NCBI GenBank assembly: GCA_027483665.1
Contig: JAIXUC010000002.1
Location: 1 to 64,000 of the forward strand
Source of the DNA: Comamonadaceae bacterium
Lineage (GTDB): Bacteria > Pseudomonadota > Gammaproteobacteria > Burkholderiales > Burkholderiaceae_C
Direction: 5' to 3'
Length of the DNA: 64,000 bases
A model generated the notes under the pieces. That model worked only from the letters and a program-made list of their open reading frames with translations, searched no databases and was not told the DNA's origin. The stretch's first letter is position 1, and each line of letters starts with the position of its first letter. A program made the position numbers and the translations under genes. Below are positions 25,629 to 34,094 of the stretch, in pieces.

Positions 25629-27177
25629 ACACTTTGTTATTGGGCGAGTTCACTGTTACCAAGAACCCAACTGTGCTGTCGGAGAAGTCAGGAGCCGCGT
25701 CCCCGCGTGAGCGGCGGTCGAGATCGAGGCTGTCGTAATACTGCCGCTTGGCCTGGTACATGCGATTGTCTGCACGCGCCAGTGTGGCCGTGAGGGCCTC
25801 ACCCGAGCGGCGACTCGCCCCACCAACGGACACCGATAAACGCAGTGCTCCACTGGTCTGTTCTCGCTCGTTGCTCTGCTCGATGGCAGTGACCAGCTTT
25901 TCGATCCAGCGCCTGCATCCAGCCGGATCGGTCTTGGGCAGGATAACGGCGAATTCATCGCCGCCCAATCGGGCCGCCAACATGTCGCCTTGGAGCGTGA
26001 TGCGCAAGATCTTCGCCATGCGCTGCAGGTTGGCATCACCCGCCGCGTGGCCATGGACATCGTTGAGTTCCTTGAGCCCATTGAGGTCCACCGCCACCAG
26101 CGACACCACTGGCTCATCGCGCAGTTGGTGCAGCACTTCACTGAACCATGCCCGGTTGGCCAATTGAGTCAGGCTGTCGTGTCGACTCAGGTGCATCAGC
26201 TGCGCTTGTGCCGACTTTTGTGCCGTGATGTCGGTCATGGACAACAGCACCCGATCCCACTGATGCTCGTGGCCAGCCATGACCGCCAACTGAATCTGGA
26301 TGCAGCGCGGCTCGCCTTTGAAGGTGTGTTTCAGGCACTCCTGCTCCAGCCCGAGTTGGCCATTCCACAGCAGCAGCAATTCGGTCTCAAAGCGCGACTG
26401 CTCTTCAGCGGTGAGCACCATGTCCAGGCCGGCCAGCAACTGCTGCTTGCTCTCGGCTTGAAACAGTCTCAAGGTGGCCTGATTGACATCGATCAGACGA
26501 ATGCTGAGCATGGCCCGCTGCACCCAAGCCACGTTTTCCTTCATGTAGGTCTTCAGGTCGCTCACCCCTTGGGCGCGCAGGGCGTCCATGGCCATGCGAA
26601 CGTCGCTCATGTCCTGCACCCAAAGGGAAACCGGTGAGTGCTCGAACAAATCTCGGGCGTAACGGCCGCTGGTGCTGAGCTTGCGCTGGGCTTCGGCCAA
26701 CTCGCTGATGTCGTCAATAACCACCAGCATTTGCGACCAATCGTGCGGCTCTCCCAACAGGGTGAGGTGGATGTGAACGTCCATGCGCTCGCCATCCAGC
26801 CGGAAGTTGACCGACTGCACCTGCACGTCCCGTTCACCCTCGGGCCAGCGCCAAAACTTCTCCAGGGCAGCAATGCCTCGGTCGATGTTGCGGTTGCAGA
26901 CCACTTCGAACAAAGAGGCTCGCAGCACTTCGGCGCTGGTAGCCCTTGACACCGTCACCGCCCGGCGGTTCACCCGCTTGACCACCACCGACTGCCACGC
27001 CTGCGCCACGAGTTCGGGGGAGCTGCGCAAAAAATCCCCCAAATGGACCACCCCGAGTTCACGCCACTCGTCCATCAGGTGTTTGAGCGCTGACGCGTCT
27101 TCCAGCCACATCGACACCGGCGCCATGTCAAATAGCGCCGTGTCGTTCAGAGCAGTGGTGTTGATGAGTTCTGACAT
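25627..27177 (-). CDS. Tandem PAS-domain diguanylate cyclase
   Basis: This 516-residue protein makes the second messenger cyclic di-GMP from GTP. Two repeats of a PAS-like sensor (FDMAPVSMWLEDASALKHL and FEHSPVSLWVQDMSDVRMAM mark the starts, about 175 residues apart) precede a GGDEF domain. That domain has DSLTQLANRAWF at its start and the active-site loop RLGGDEFAVILPK. No membrane segment is seen, so it is cytoplasmic. The RxxD inhibitory site expected before GGDEF reads QGDM, so classic product inhibition is probably absent. The gene converges with rnpB; its TGA overlaps the RNA's last two bases. The signal sensed is unknown. Confidence 0.92.
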   Translation of the reverse strand: MSELINTTALNDTALFDMAPVSMWLEDASALKHLMDEWRELGVVHLGDFLRSSPELVAQAWQSVVVKRVNRRAVTVSRATSAEVLRASLFEVVCNRNIDRGIAALEKFWRWPEGERDVQVQSVNFRLDGERMDVHIHLTLLGEPHDWSQMLVVIDDISELAEAQRKLSTSGRYARDLFEHSPVSLWVQDMSDVRMAMDALRAQGVSDLKTYMKENVAWVQRAMLSIRLIDVNQATLRLFQAESKQQLLAGLDMVLTAEEQSRFETELLLLWNGQLGLEQECLKHTFKGEPRCIQIQLAVMAGHEHQWDRVLLSMTDITAQKSAQAQLMHLSRHDSLTQLANRAWFSEVLHQLRDEPVVSLVAVDLNGLKELNDVHGHAAGDANLQRMAKILRITLQGDMLAARLGGDEFAVILPKTDPAGCRRWIEKLVTAIEQSNEREQTSGALRLSVSVGGASRRSGEALTATLARADNRMYQAKRQYYDSLDLDRRSRGDAAPDFSDSTVGFLVTVNSPNNKV

Positions 27178-27307
27178 GGAGCGAGCCTCGCCCGCGAAGA
27201 TTTTCCGGATTACAACCCATTTCCAGCCACACGCCTACCGCGCTGTGCATGGTGGCCTCGGGCCTGCCGCGGTGCTTGCGCGGCGATCGGCCTCTTCCTG
27301 CGCAGGC

Positions 27308-29023
27308 TCAGTGTTCCAGCGCCCGGATTCTCTGGACGTGCGCCAGAAGTGAACGCTCAGCTACCGGCCAAATGCGCTGCGGTACGTCGTCGTAGGCCAG
27401 GCGCACCCAATCCGACAGGCTGCCTTGGGGCAACGCGTGCATGGCCGCTCGCACTTTGCCCTCGCGCTGGAGGCGATGGGCTTGAAGTTTCCTGATGGCG
27501 CGCACCGATCCGCCGCCCGCCTCGCCCAGCACATAGCCATGCGCGGGCGCAATGAAATGGGCTTGGTGCTCGTCGCAGGCTGCGGCCAGGCGATCCAACG
27601 AGGCCAGGTAATGACTCATGTCACCGTCGGGTGGATCAACCACCGTGGTGCTGCCGTTGAGCACGTGGTCGCCGCTGAACAACACGCCGTCTTCCAGCAG
27701 CAGCAAACACAGGTGGTTGGCCGCATGACCTGGGGTGTGAACAACGCGCAAGGTGTGGGTGCCGCCAGGGCCGTGAAGCACCAAGTCTTCCCCATCTTTC
27801 AAGGGGCGATCGGGCGTAAAGAAGCTGGCTGCGCGGGCTGTGGGCGCAGAGGGCAAGCCCAGAATGGGAGGCCGAGTGGCACACAGGGCTTGCAGCGGCT
27901 TGGCGCCGGGTGAGTGGTCTGGGTGCGAGTGCGTGCAAACGATGGCACGGATGTCGCCCTTGGCAGCTTCCAGCAAGCGCTGCTGATGCGCTGCATCGAC
28001 TGGTCCCGGGTCGATGACGATGTAGCCCGAACCTTCTTCGCCCACCAGGTAGCTGTTGGTGCCGGGGCCAGTCATGACGCCAGGGTTGGCGCAGGTGAGC
28101 CGTTGCAGGTTGCGCAGCAGGGGCACTGGGCGCTCGGTCTGCCAGTCCAGCGCATGCACGATCTGGCCGTCGGGGCAGACCATGGCCAGCTCACCAAAGG
28201 CGGCCTCGTGCTCCATCAGGCGCGCCGGCTGGCCGCCCAGCAAGCCCGCTCGGGGGCAGCTTTCCCACAGCGGGCCGCCTTGCTCCGCACACGCGCGCAG
28301 CACCGACGCCACATCGGCGTACGCGCACAAACGCTCCAGCGTGCGCACAGTGGGAAAGATCATGAAGAACCGGCCTTGCTGGTGACGGGCCAATGCTTCC
28401 TGCGGCGAGACCCACACGGGTTCGAACTGCTCTTGCTCGTCGGCCACGGCTTGCTGGTCTGGCGGCATTCGGGCGACCAAAAATGCGGTGTCGAAGCGGC
28501 GCGCAAAGTCGCGGTCGGTGGTCCACTGAGCCAATGGGTACACACCATCGACTGCCAGCCGCAGCCGTTGCGTCGCTTGCAAACCCGAATCGGCTGTTGC
28601 CAAGCCCGGCGTTGGGCCTTCGCCGTCCATGAACTGTCGATAGAAGCTCAGCGCATCGTGCGGCGTGCGGGCGATCGACGCCGCCTCTGCAGCGCTGGCC
28701 CATCGGCCATCCGGGTGGCGCGCCAGCAGAACGCCGAGCTCCTCAAAACTCTCGCGCACCGCCGCCAGCGCATCGGCTAGGGCTTGGCCCGTTTGATCGG
28801 CTCTTTTGATGACTGCGGACTGCACCACTGCCCCGTGGTCATGTTCATCCAGCGTTCCGCCTGGAAACACAAAAGCGCCGGGTGCAAAACTGGCTTGCGT
28901 TGAGCGGCGCGTCATGAGCACTTCCAATTGGCCTTCCCGGTCTCGCAGCAACAACACCGTGGCGGCGCGGCGCATGGGGGCCGGGTCGCGCAAGGGGTGA
29001 AGGCCCATGTTGGTTCTTGGCAT
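27308..29023 (-). CDS. NUDIX hydrolase fused to metallo-beta-lactamase-fold hydrolase
   Basis: This 571-residue two-domain protein has residues 1-250 as a NUDIX domain resembling NUDT19/CoA-diphosphatase types (FPGGTLDEHD, then AVRESFEELGVLL carrying the REXXEE-like core). Residues about 290-560 are a metallo-beta-lactamase fold like LACTB2, with THSHPDHSPGAK as zinc motif, HTPGHAANHLCLLL, GDHVLNGSTTVV and the late FIAPAHGYVLGE. The C-terminal helix set also fits LACTB2-type proteins. The ATG at 29023 is placed six bases after a -10-like GATAAT. Combined CoA- or nucleotide-diphosphate and thioester/RNA hydrolysis is conceivable; the true substrates are unknown. Confidence 0.85.
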   Translation of the reverse strand: MPRTNMGLHPLRDPAPMRRAATVLLLRDREGQLEVLMTRRSTQASFAPGAFVFPGGTLDEHDHGAVVQSAVIKRADQTGQALADALAAVRESFEELGVLLARHPDGRWASAAEAASIARTPHDALSFYRQFMDGEGPTPGLATADSGLQATQRLRLAVDGVYPLAQWTTDRDFARRFDTAFLVARMPPDQQAVADEQEQFEPVWVSPQEALARHQQGRFFMIFPTVRTLERLCAYADVASVLRACAEQGGPLWESCPRAGLLGGQPARLMEHEAAFGELAMVCPDGQIVHALDWQTERPVPLLRNLQRLTCANPGVMTGPGTNSYLVGEEGSGYIVIDPGPVDAAHQQRLLEAAKGDIRAIVCTHSHPDHSPGAKPLQALCATRPPILGLPSAPTARAASFFTPDRPLKDGEDLVLHGPGGTHTLRVVHTPGHAANHLCLLLLEDGVLFSGDHVLNGSTTVVDPPDGDMSHYLASLDRLAAACDEHQAHFIAPAHGYVLGEAGGGSVRAIRKLQAHRLQREGKVRAAMHALPQGSLSDWVRLAYDDVPQRIWPVAERSLLAHVQRIRALEH

Positions 29024-29101
29024 CGGCGGATTATCCAGATCGGGTGTCCGTGCCGGCGTCGACCATCGGTTGCGCGTTGCTGGGGTAGATAATCCGCCGC
29101 C
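29024..29101. promoter_or_regulatory. Mirror-image divergent promoters of the NUDIX-MBL gene and dapF
   Basis: CGGCGGATTATC at 29024-29035 and GATAATCCGCCG at 29088-29099 are perfect 12-bp inverted copies. Each carries a GATAAT -10 pointing outwards, six bases (NUDIX-MBL) or eight bases (dapF) before the start codon. Both transcripts are therefore predicted to start at their ATG. The 52 bp between the copies must hold both upstream promoter regions; no good -35 is seen. Confidence 0.6.
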
Positions 29102-29980
29102 ATGCGCATCCGCTTCACCAAGATGCACGGCGCGGGCAATGACTTTGTGGTGCTCGACGAAACCCGTGGCCCGCTCGGTCTGAGTGCTGCGCAGTACCGT
29201 TTTCTGGCGGACAGGCACTTTGGTGTGGGCGCCGACCAAATCCTTTCGGTTCGAGCGCCCGACCGCGAAGACCTCGACTTTCGCTACGTCATTCACAACG
29301 CCGACGGGCAAGAGGTAGAGCATTGCGGCAACGGCGCGCGCTGCCTCGTGCGGTTCGTGCGGGAACAGGGGCTCACTGCCAAGCACAGCGTGCGTGTGCA
29401 AACCCTCAACACCGAGCTCACGTTGGTCGAGCAGCCCGACGGTCGCGTGACTGTCGACATGGGCGCGCCAGTATTCGATCTGCCCTCGGTTCCTTTCTCG
29501 CCCCAAGGGCTGGTGCATCGTGCGGGTCCAGATGGGTGGCCCGTGTGGTGCTTGCCGGCTCAGCAAGGCAAGAGCAGCGACGCTTTGGAGGTCGCAGTCT
29601 TGTCGATGGGCAACCCCCATGCGGTGCACTGGCTGGATGATTCGCAAGCTGCGCCACTGGCCCTGTGGGGCCCCTGGGCGCAGCAGTTGCCGTGTTTTCC
29701 CAGAGGCGTCAATTTGGGTTTTGCACAAGTACTCCATCGCCAGCTCATCCGCCTGCGGGTGTACGAACGCGGCGTCGGCGAAACGCTGGCTTGCGGCACG
29801 GGTGCTTGTGCTGCAGTGGTTGCGGGCATTCGCTTGGGTTTGCTCGACGCCAGCGTCGAGGTAGAGACCCTGGGCGGTCGCCTGCACATCGCATGGGCAG
29901 CTGGAAGCGCCGCTGTCCTGATGACTGGCCCGGCCCAGACCGTTTTTGAAGGTGCCATTGATCTACCGGAAAGCCCATGA
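29102..29980 (+). CDS. dapF: Diaminopimelate epimerase
   Basis: This 292-residue enzyme converts LL- to meso-diaminopimelate for lysine and peptidoglycan. The two catalytic cysteines are Cys75 in [13 protein letters not shown] and Cys231 in [12 protein letters not shown]. The N-terminus [20 protein letters not shown] is the family signature. It feeds the MurE half of the fused ligase encoded later in this window. The order dapF, DUF484, xerC, with the ATGA overlap to the DUF484 gene, matches the operon known in E. coli and many proteobacteria. Confidence 0.97.
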   Translation: MRIRFTKMHGAGNDFVVLDETRGPLGLSAAQYRFLADRHFGVGADQILSVRAPDREDLDFRYVIHNADGQEVEHCGNGARCLVRFVREQGLTAKHSVRVQTLNTELTLVEQPDGRVTVDMGAPVFDLPSVPFSPQGLVHRAGPDGWPVWCLPAQQGKSSDALEVAVLSMGNPHAVHWLDDSQAAPLALWGPWAQQLPCFPRGVNLGFAQVLHRQLIRLRVYERGVGETLACGTGACAAVVAGIRLGLLDASVEVETLGGRLHIAWAAGSAAVLMTGPAQTVFEGAIDLPESP

Positions 29981-30666
29981 ACGCCAACACCATCCCGCCC
30001 ATCACAGAAGACGACATCGCCCACTATCTGGTGAACACGCCCGATTTCTTTGCCCGCCAGGCAGAGCTGCTCGCTTCGGTGCAAATCACCAGCCCGCATG
30101 GCCAGCGTGCAGTCAGCCTGCAAGAGCGGCAAGCCGAGATGCTGCGCGAAAAAATCAAGGTGCTGGAGTCGCGCTTGATGGACATGCTGCGGCATGGCAA
30201 CGAGAACGTGATCATTGCCGACAAGATGCACCGCTGGGTCCGCGATGTCTTGCTCACGATCGATCCTTTGGCGCTGCCGCAGCGCATGGCCGAGGAGCTC
30301 AAGGCGCAGTTTTTGGTGCCGCAGGTCGCCATTCGCGTGTGGGGCGTCGCAGAGGCTTTTGCCAACCAGCCCTTTGCCTTGGGTGTCAGCGATGACGCAC
30401 GCAGCTTTGCATCTTCCCTGACCGCGCCCTATGTGGGCGTGAACTCGGGTTTCGAGGCTGTGGGTTGGCTGGAAGAGCCGTCGGTGGTGATGTCGGCAGC
30501 ACTGGTTCCCTTGCGGCCGGGCGCCCTGCACAGCACAGCACCCGCTTTCGGCTTGCTGGTGCTGGGCTCGCCAGACCCGCAGCGTTTTCACAGCGGCATG
30601 GGAACCGACTTTCTCGAACGCATTGGCGAGCTGGCCAGCGCCGCGCTGATGCGCCTTCGCCCCTGA
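29977..30666 (+). CDS. DUF484-family (GAF-like) protein
   Basis: This 229-residue protein has an N-terminal helical segment ([26 protein letters not shown], quoted in part: [16 protein letters not shown]) and [14 protein letters not shown], then a GAF-like domain ending [18 protein letters not shown]. These are hallmarks of the YigA/DUF484 family, found between dapF and xerC. No biochemical role is established. Its start overlaps dapF by ATGA and it ends 19 bp before xerC, so it is part of the same transcript. Confidence 0.9.
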   Translation: MNANTIPPITEDDIAHYLVNTPDFFARQAELLASVQITSPHGQRAVSLQERQAEMLREKIKVLESRLMDMLRHGNENVIIADKMHRWVRDVLLTIDPLALPQRMAEELKAQFLVPQVAIRVWGVAEAFANQPFALGVSDDARSFASSLTAPYVGVNSGFEAVGWLEEPSVVMSAALVPLRPGALHSTAPAFGLLVLGSPDPQRFHSGMGTDFLERIGELASAALMRLRP

Positions 30667-30685
30667 AGATGACTAGGCCCGCGAC

Positions 30686-31606
30686 ATGACGGTCGAACTG
30701 CCCGCCATCGCCCAGGCCTATTTGCAGTACGTGCGGGTAGAGCGCCGCCTGGCTGCTCGCACGGTTGCGCTCTACACCCACGACTTGCTGCGTTTGCAGA
30801 CCTTCGCGTTGCAAGACCGCGTCGACTGGCTGGTGGCGCAAACCACGCACATGCGCCGCTGGGTGGCGCGCCTGCACAGCAGCGGCCACAGCCCGCGCGG
30901 CGTGGCGCTCATCTTGTCTGGCTGGCGCGGCTTCTACAAATGGCTGGGTCAGCAAGGCCATTTGCAGCACAACCCGCTGGACGGAATTCGCGCTCCCAAA
31001 GCGCCCAAACCTTTGCCCAAGGCTCTGCCGGTAGACGCCGCTGTGCAACTGGCCAGTTTTCGACACGTTCAGGGCGACCCCTGGCTGGACGCCCGCGACG
31101 CCGCCATCACAGAACTTCTGTATGGCGCGGGCCTCCGTGTGGGCGAGCTGGTGGGGCTGGATGTGCGCCCCGGCACCGGTGGCTGGGTGGACTTGCCGTC
31201 AGGCCAGGCCCATGTGCTGGGCAAGGGCTCCAAGCGCAGAACGGTACCTATTGGGCGCCAGGCCGTTTTGGCCTTGCAGCAGTGGCTGGCCGTGCGCGGC
31301 CAGCCTGAGGCGGCTGCGCTGTTTGTGGGCCTGCGTGGCACGCGGCTCAATGCCCAGTCGGTGTGGCAGCGTTTGCGCAAGCGAAGCCTGCTGGCTGGTC
31401 TGTCCGTCCCGGTGCACCCGCACATGTTGCGGCATTCCATGGCCAGCCACGTGCTGCAGTCCAGCAGCGACTTGCGCGCGGTCCAAGAGCTGCTGGGGCA
31501 CGCGCACATCGGGACCACGCAGGTCTATACCCGGCTGGACTACCAGCACTTGTCCAAAGCTTACGATCTGGCGCACCCACGCGCCCGCCGTCCGCGTTCT
31601 GGCTAA
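30686..31606 (+). CDS. xerC: Tyrosine recombinase XerC
   Basis: This 306-residue site-specific recombinase works with XerD at dif to resolve chromosome dimers at cell division. The N-terminal SAM-like core-binding domain is followed by the catalytic domain with Arg151 (GAGLRVGEL), His246 and Arg249 (HPHMLRHSMASH), His272 (LLGHAHIGTTQ) and the nucleophile Tyr281 (TQVYTRLDY). It is a housekeeping XerC rather than an integrase: length, sequence and the dapF-DUF484-xerC context agree, and no attachment-site repeats or phage genes are near. Confidence 0.95.
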   Translation: MTVELPAIAQAYLQYVRVERRLAARTVALYTHDLLRLQTFALQDRVDWLVAQTTHMRRWVARLHSSGHSPRGVALILSGWRGFYKWLGQQGHLQHNPLDGIRAPKAPKPLPKALPVDAAVQLASFRHVQGDPWLDARDAAITELLYGAGLRVGELVGLDVRPGTGGWVDLPSGQAHVLGKGSKRRTVPIGRQAVLALQQWLAVRGQPEAAALFVGLRGTRLNAQSVWQRLRKRSLLAGLSVPVHPHMLRHSMASHVLQSSSDLRAVQELLGHAHIGTTQVYTRLDYQHLSKAYDLAHPRARRPRSG

Positions 31607-31618
31607 GAGCTTGAGCCG

Positions 31619-32815
31619 ATGAAAACCGTGCGGCTCAAAGAGGGTAAGGAGCGCTCGCTGCTGCGCCACCACCCCTGGGTCTTCGACTCGGCGGTGGCCC
31701 GAGGCGGCGGTGATGCAGGGGAGACGGTGCGAGTCGAAGGCCACGACGGGCGGTTTTTGGCCTGGGCTTCCATCAGTCCAGCATCGCGCATTCGGCTGCG
31801 GGTCTGGAGTTTTCAGGAGACTGAGCGCATCGACGCCGATTTCATGGCCCACCGCGTCGCCTGCGCCGTGGCAGCGCGTGGGCGCATGAACATTCAAAGC
31901 GATGGCGTACGTCTGGTGCACGGCGAGTCCGATGGCCTGCCGGGTCTGATCGTCGATCGCTATGCCGACACCTTGGTAGCCCAGTTTCTGGCCTGCGGCG
32001 TCGAGCGCTTCAAGCCGGCCATTGTTGCGGCGCTGATGGCGGCCACAGGCTTGGACCGTGTCTACGAACGCTCCGATACCAACAGCCGCAGTCTGGAAGG
32101 TTTGCCGCCTTCGACCGGGTGGTTGGCGGGAACCGGGCCCACCGAGCTGGTTTTGAGTGAACACGGCTGGCAGCTGTCGCTGGACATTGCCACGGGTCAC
32201 AAAACCGGCTACTACCTGGACCAGCGCGACAACCGGGCGCGCTTGGCCGAAGCAGCCCAGCGCCTGGCGCCAGCCGACATCCTGAATGCTTACTGCTACA
32301 GCGGCGGCTTCACGGTGGCTGCGCTGGCAGGCCTGCGCAGCGGTGGCCACCGGGGCCACGTGGTCTCTATCGACTCTTCAGCGCCTGCCTTGGCGCGGGC
32401 ACAGTTGCAGATGGCGCGCAACGGACTGAACCCCCAAGACGCCACTTGGCTGGATGCCGATGTCAACGCCAGCATGCGCCGCTTCATCGAAGAGGGTCGC
32501 CAGTTCGACGCCATCGTTCTGGACCCACCCAAGCTCGCACCCACAGCGGCCCATGCAGAACGCGCAGCGCGCGCCTACAAAGACATCAACCGGCTGGCCT
32601 TCAAGCTGCTGCGTGAAGGCGGTTTGCTCTACACCTTCTCATGTTCAGGCGGTGTGAGTGCAGACTTGTTTCACAAGATCGTGGCCTCCGCCGGAGCCGA
32701 CGCGGGGGTAGACGGCTTCATTTTGGAAAAGCTCACTGGTGCGCCGGACCACCCCATGACGCTGGCGTTTCCCGAGGGCGAGTACCTCAAAGGGCTTGTG
32801 GTGATGCGCCGCTGA
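31619..32815 (+). CDS. RlmI-like 23S rRNA cytosine-5 methyltransferase
   Basis: This 398-residue class I SAM-dependent methyltransferase has an N-terminal PUA domain (LKEGKERSLLRHHPWVFDSAV, quoted in part: ERSLLRHHPWVFDSAV). A linker beta domain and the Rossmann domain follow, with DQRDNRARLAEAA, LNAYCYSGGFTVAAL (SAM site), and DPPKLAP at 302-308, YTFSCSGGVSADLF after it. This is the RlmI/YccW architecture, which makes m5C1962 in 23S rRNA. RlmK-type or other rRNA targets cannot be excluded. It begins 12 bp after xerC and probably belongs to the same operon. Confidence 0.88.
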   Translation: MKTVRLKEGKERSLLRHHPWVFDSAVARGGGDAGETVRVEGHDGRFLAWASISPASRIRLRVWSFQETERIDADFMAHRVACAVAARGRMNIQSDGVRLVHGESDGLPGLIVDRYADTLVAQFLACGVERFKPAIVAALMAATGLDRVYERSDTNSRSLEGLPPSTGWLAGTGPTELVLSEHGWQLSLDIATGHKTGYYLDQRDNRARLAEAAQRLAPADILNAYCYSGGFTVAALAGLRSGGHRGHVVSIDSSAPALARAQLQMARNGLNPQDATWLDADVNASMRRFIEEGRQFDAIVLDPPKLAPTAAHAERAARAYKDINRLAFKLLREGGLLYTFSCSGGVSADLFHKIVASAGADAGVDGFILEKLTGAPDHPMTLAFPEGEYLKGLVVMRR

Positions 32816-32907
32816 AGGGCAAACCCTTGGGCGGATATACAACGCTACACTCCGCGGTCGCTGACGGCTGCCCAAGCTCAAGACCAGCTCGGCTGACCGA
32901 ATCAGAC

Positions 32908-32946
32908 GGCAACCAAGCGGCAACCAAGCGGTAACCAAGCGGTAAG
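32908..32946 (+). repeat. 11-bp tandem repeat before the COG0523 gene
   Basis: Three tandem units, GGCAACCAAGC, GGCAACCAAGC and GGTAACCAAGC, are followed by a partial fourth (GGTAAG). They fill part of the 177-bp gap between the methyltransferase and the metal GTPase genes, about 50 bp before the ATG. Nothing else recognisable, including no classic Zur box, was seen in the gap. Confidence 0.85.
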
Positions 32947-32992
32947 GCCCACTCTTTCTGATCAGTCCCCCCCAAAAGCTCGATACCTGCGC

Positions 32993-34060
32993 ATGACCCC
33001 GATTCCCGTCACCATCCTCACCGGCTTTCTGGGTTCGGGCAAGACCACCCTGCTCAAGCGGGTGCTGAGCGAGGCGCACGGGCAAAAGATTGCCGTGATC
33101 GAAAACGAATTCGGCGAAGAGAACATCGACAACGACATCTTGGTGGCGGACACGCAAGAGCAGATCATCCAAATGAGCAACGGCTGCGTCTGCTGCACCA
33201 TCCGAGAGGACCTGCGCACCACCCTGCGCGACCTGGCAGAAAAGCGCCGCAAGGGCGAACTGAGTTTCGAGCGCGTTGTCATCGAGACCACAGGGCTTGC
33301 TGACCCCGGCCCGGTCACGCAAACCTTCTTCATGGACGACGAGATCGCCGAGGCCTACCTGCTGGATTCTGTGCTGACGCTGGTCGACGCCAAGCATGCC
33401 GCGCAGCAACTCAATGATCGCCAAGAGGCGCGCCGCCAAGTCGGCTTTGCCGATCAGATCTTCATCAGCAAAGCCGACCTCGTATCTGCGGGCGAACTCG
33501 ACGCGCTGATGCACCGCCTCAAGCACATGAACCCCAGGGCACCGCAGCGGGCAGTGCACTTTGGTGAGGTTCCCCTGTCGGAGGTGTTCGACTTGCGGGG
33601 CTTCAACCTGAATGCCAAGCTGGAGATCGACCCGGACTTTTTGAACGCTGGCCATGAATGTGCGCACCATGACCATGACCATGACGATGACCACGCTCAT
33701 GGTGAACACTGCGACCATCCGTCGCACGCGCAGGAATCACACGGCCATCACCACCACCACGATGACGACGTCAAAAGCTTCGTTTTTCGCTCGGATCGGC
33801 TGCTGGACCCTGCCAAGCTGGAAGATTTTTTGGGTGCCATCGTCAACATTTACGGTCCGCGCATGCTGCGCTACAAGGGCGTGCTGGCGATGAAAGGCAC
33901 CGACCGCAAGGTGATCTTTCAAGGAGTCCATCAGCTCATGGGCAGCGATCTCGGCCCGAAGTGGATTGACGGGGAGCCGCGAACCAGCAAAATGGTTTTC
34001 ATCGGAATCGACCTTCCGAAAGACATCTTTCTGCAGGGCTTAGACCAATGCCTGATTTGA
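32993..34060 (+). CDS. COG0523 (CobW/ZagA-like) metal-chaperone GTPase
   Basis: This 355-residue G3E-family GTPase is thought to deliver metal, often zinc, to client proteins. Walker A is GFLGSGKTT at residues 11-19. The metal-binding CxCC motif is at Cys65-Cys68 (NGCVCCTI), and ENEFGEENIDND and SKADLV are present. A His/Asp-rich stretch of about 35 residues near 221-256 (for example HHDHDHDDD and HGHHHHHDDD) suggests zinc storage or sensing. The C-terminal CobW_C domain follows (GPRMLRYKGVLAMKG). It lies 34 bp before a cysteine-poor DksA gene, a pairing reminiscent of zinc-starvation regulons. Confidence 0.92.
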   Translation: MTPIPVTILTGFLGSGKTTLLKRVLSEAHGQKIAVIENEFGEENIDNDILVADTQEQIIQMSNGCVCCTIREDLRTTLRDLAEKRRKGELSFERVVIETTGLADPGPVTQTFFMDDEIAEAYLLDSVLTLVDAKHAAQQLNDRQEARRQVGFADQIFISKADLVSAGELDALMHRLKHMNPRAPQRAVHFGEVPLSEVFDLRGFNLNAKLEIDPDFLNAGHECAHHDHDHDDDHAHGEHCDHPSHAQESHGHHHHHDDDVKSFVFRSDRLLDPAKLEDFLGAIVNIYGPRMLRYKGVLAMKGTDRKVIFQGVHQLMGSDLGPKWIDGEPRTSKMVFIGIDLPKDIFLQGLDQCLI

Positions 34061-34094
34061 TCCACACAGCAGGCCCCGTGCCGCGGGGGTTCAA

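Noticed and set aside
25532-25738. Short plus-strand open frame over the end of rnpB
   Set aside because: It overlaps the structured RNA and the cyclase gene and has no coding features.
30686-31606. Phage or integron integrase
   Set aside because: The tyrosine recombinase sits in the conserved dapF-DUF484-xerC order and has housekeeping XerC length; no att repeats, cassettes or phage genes are present.
32908-32946. Iteron-type replication origin or CRISPR-like repeat
   Set aside because: Only three and a half 11-bp units, no spacers, no rep gene or DnaA boxes nearby.
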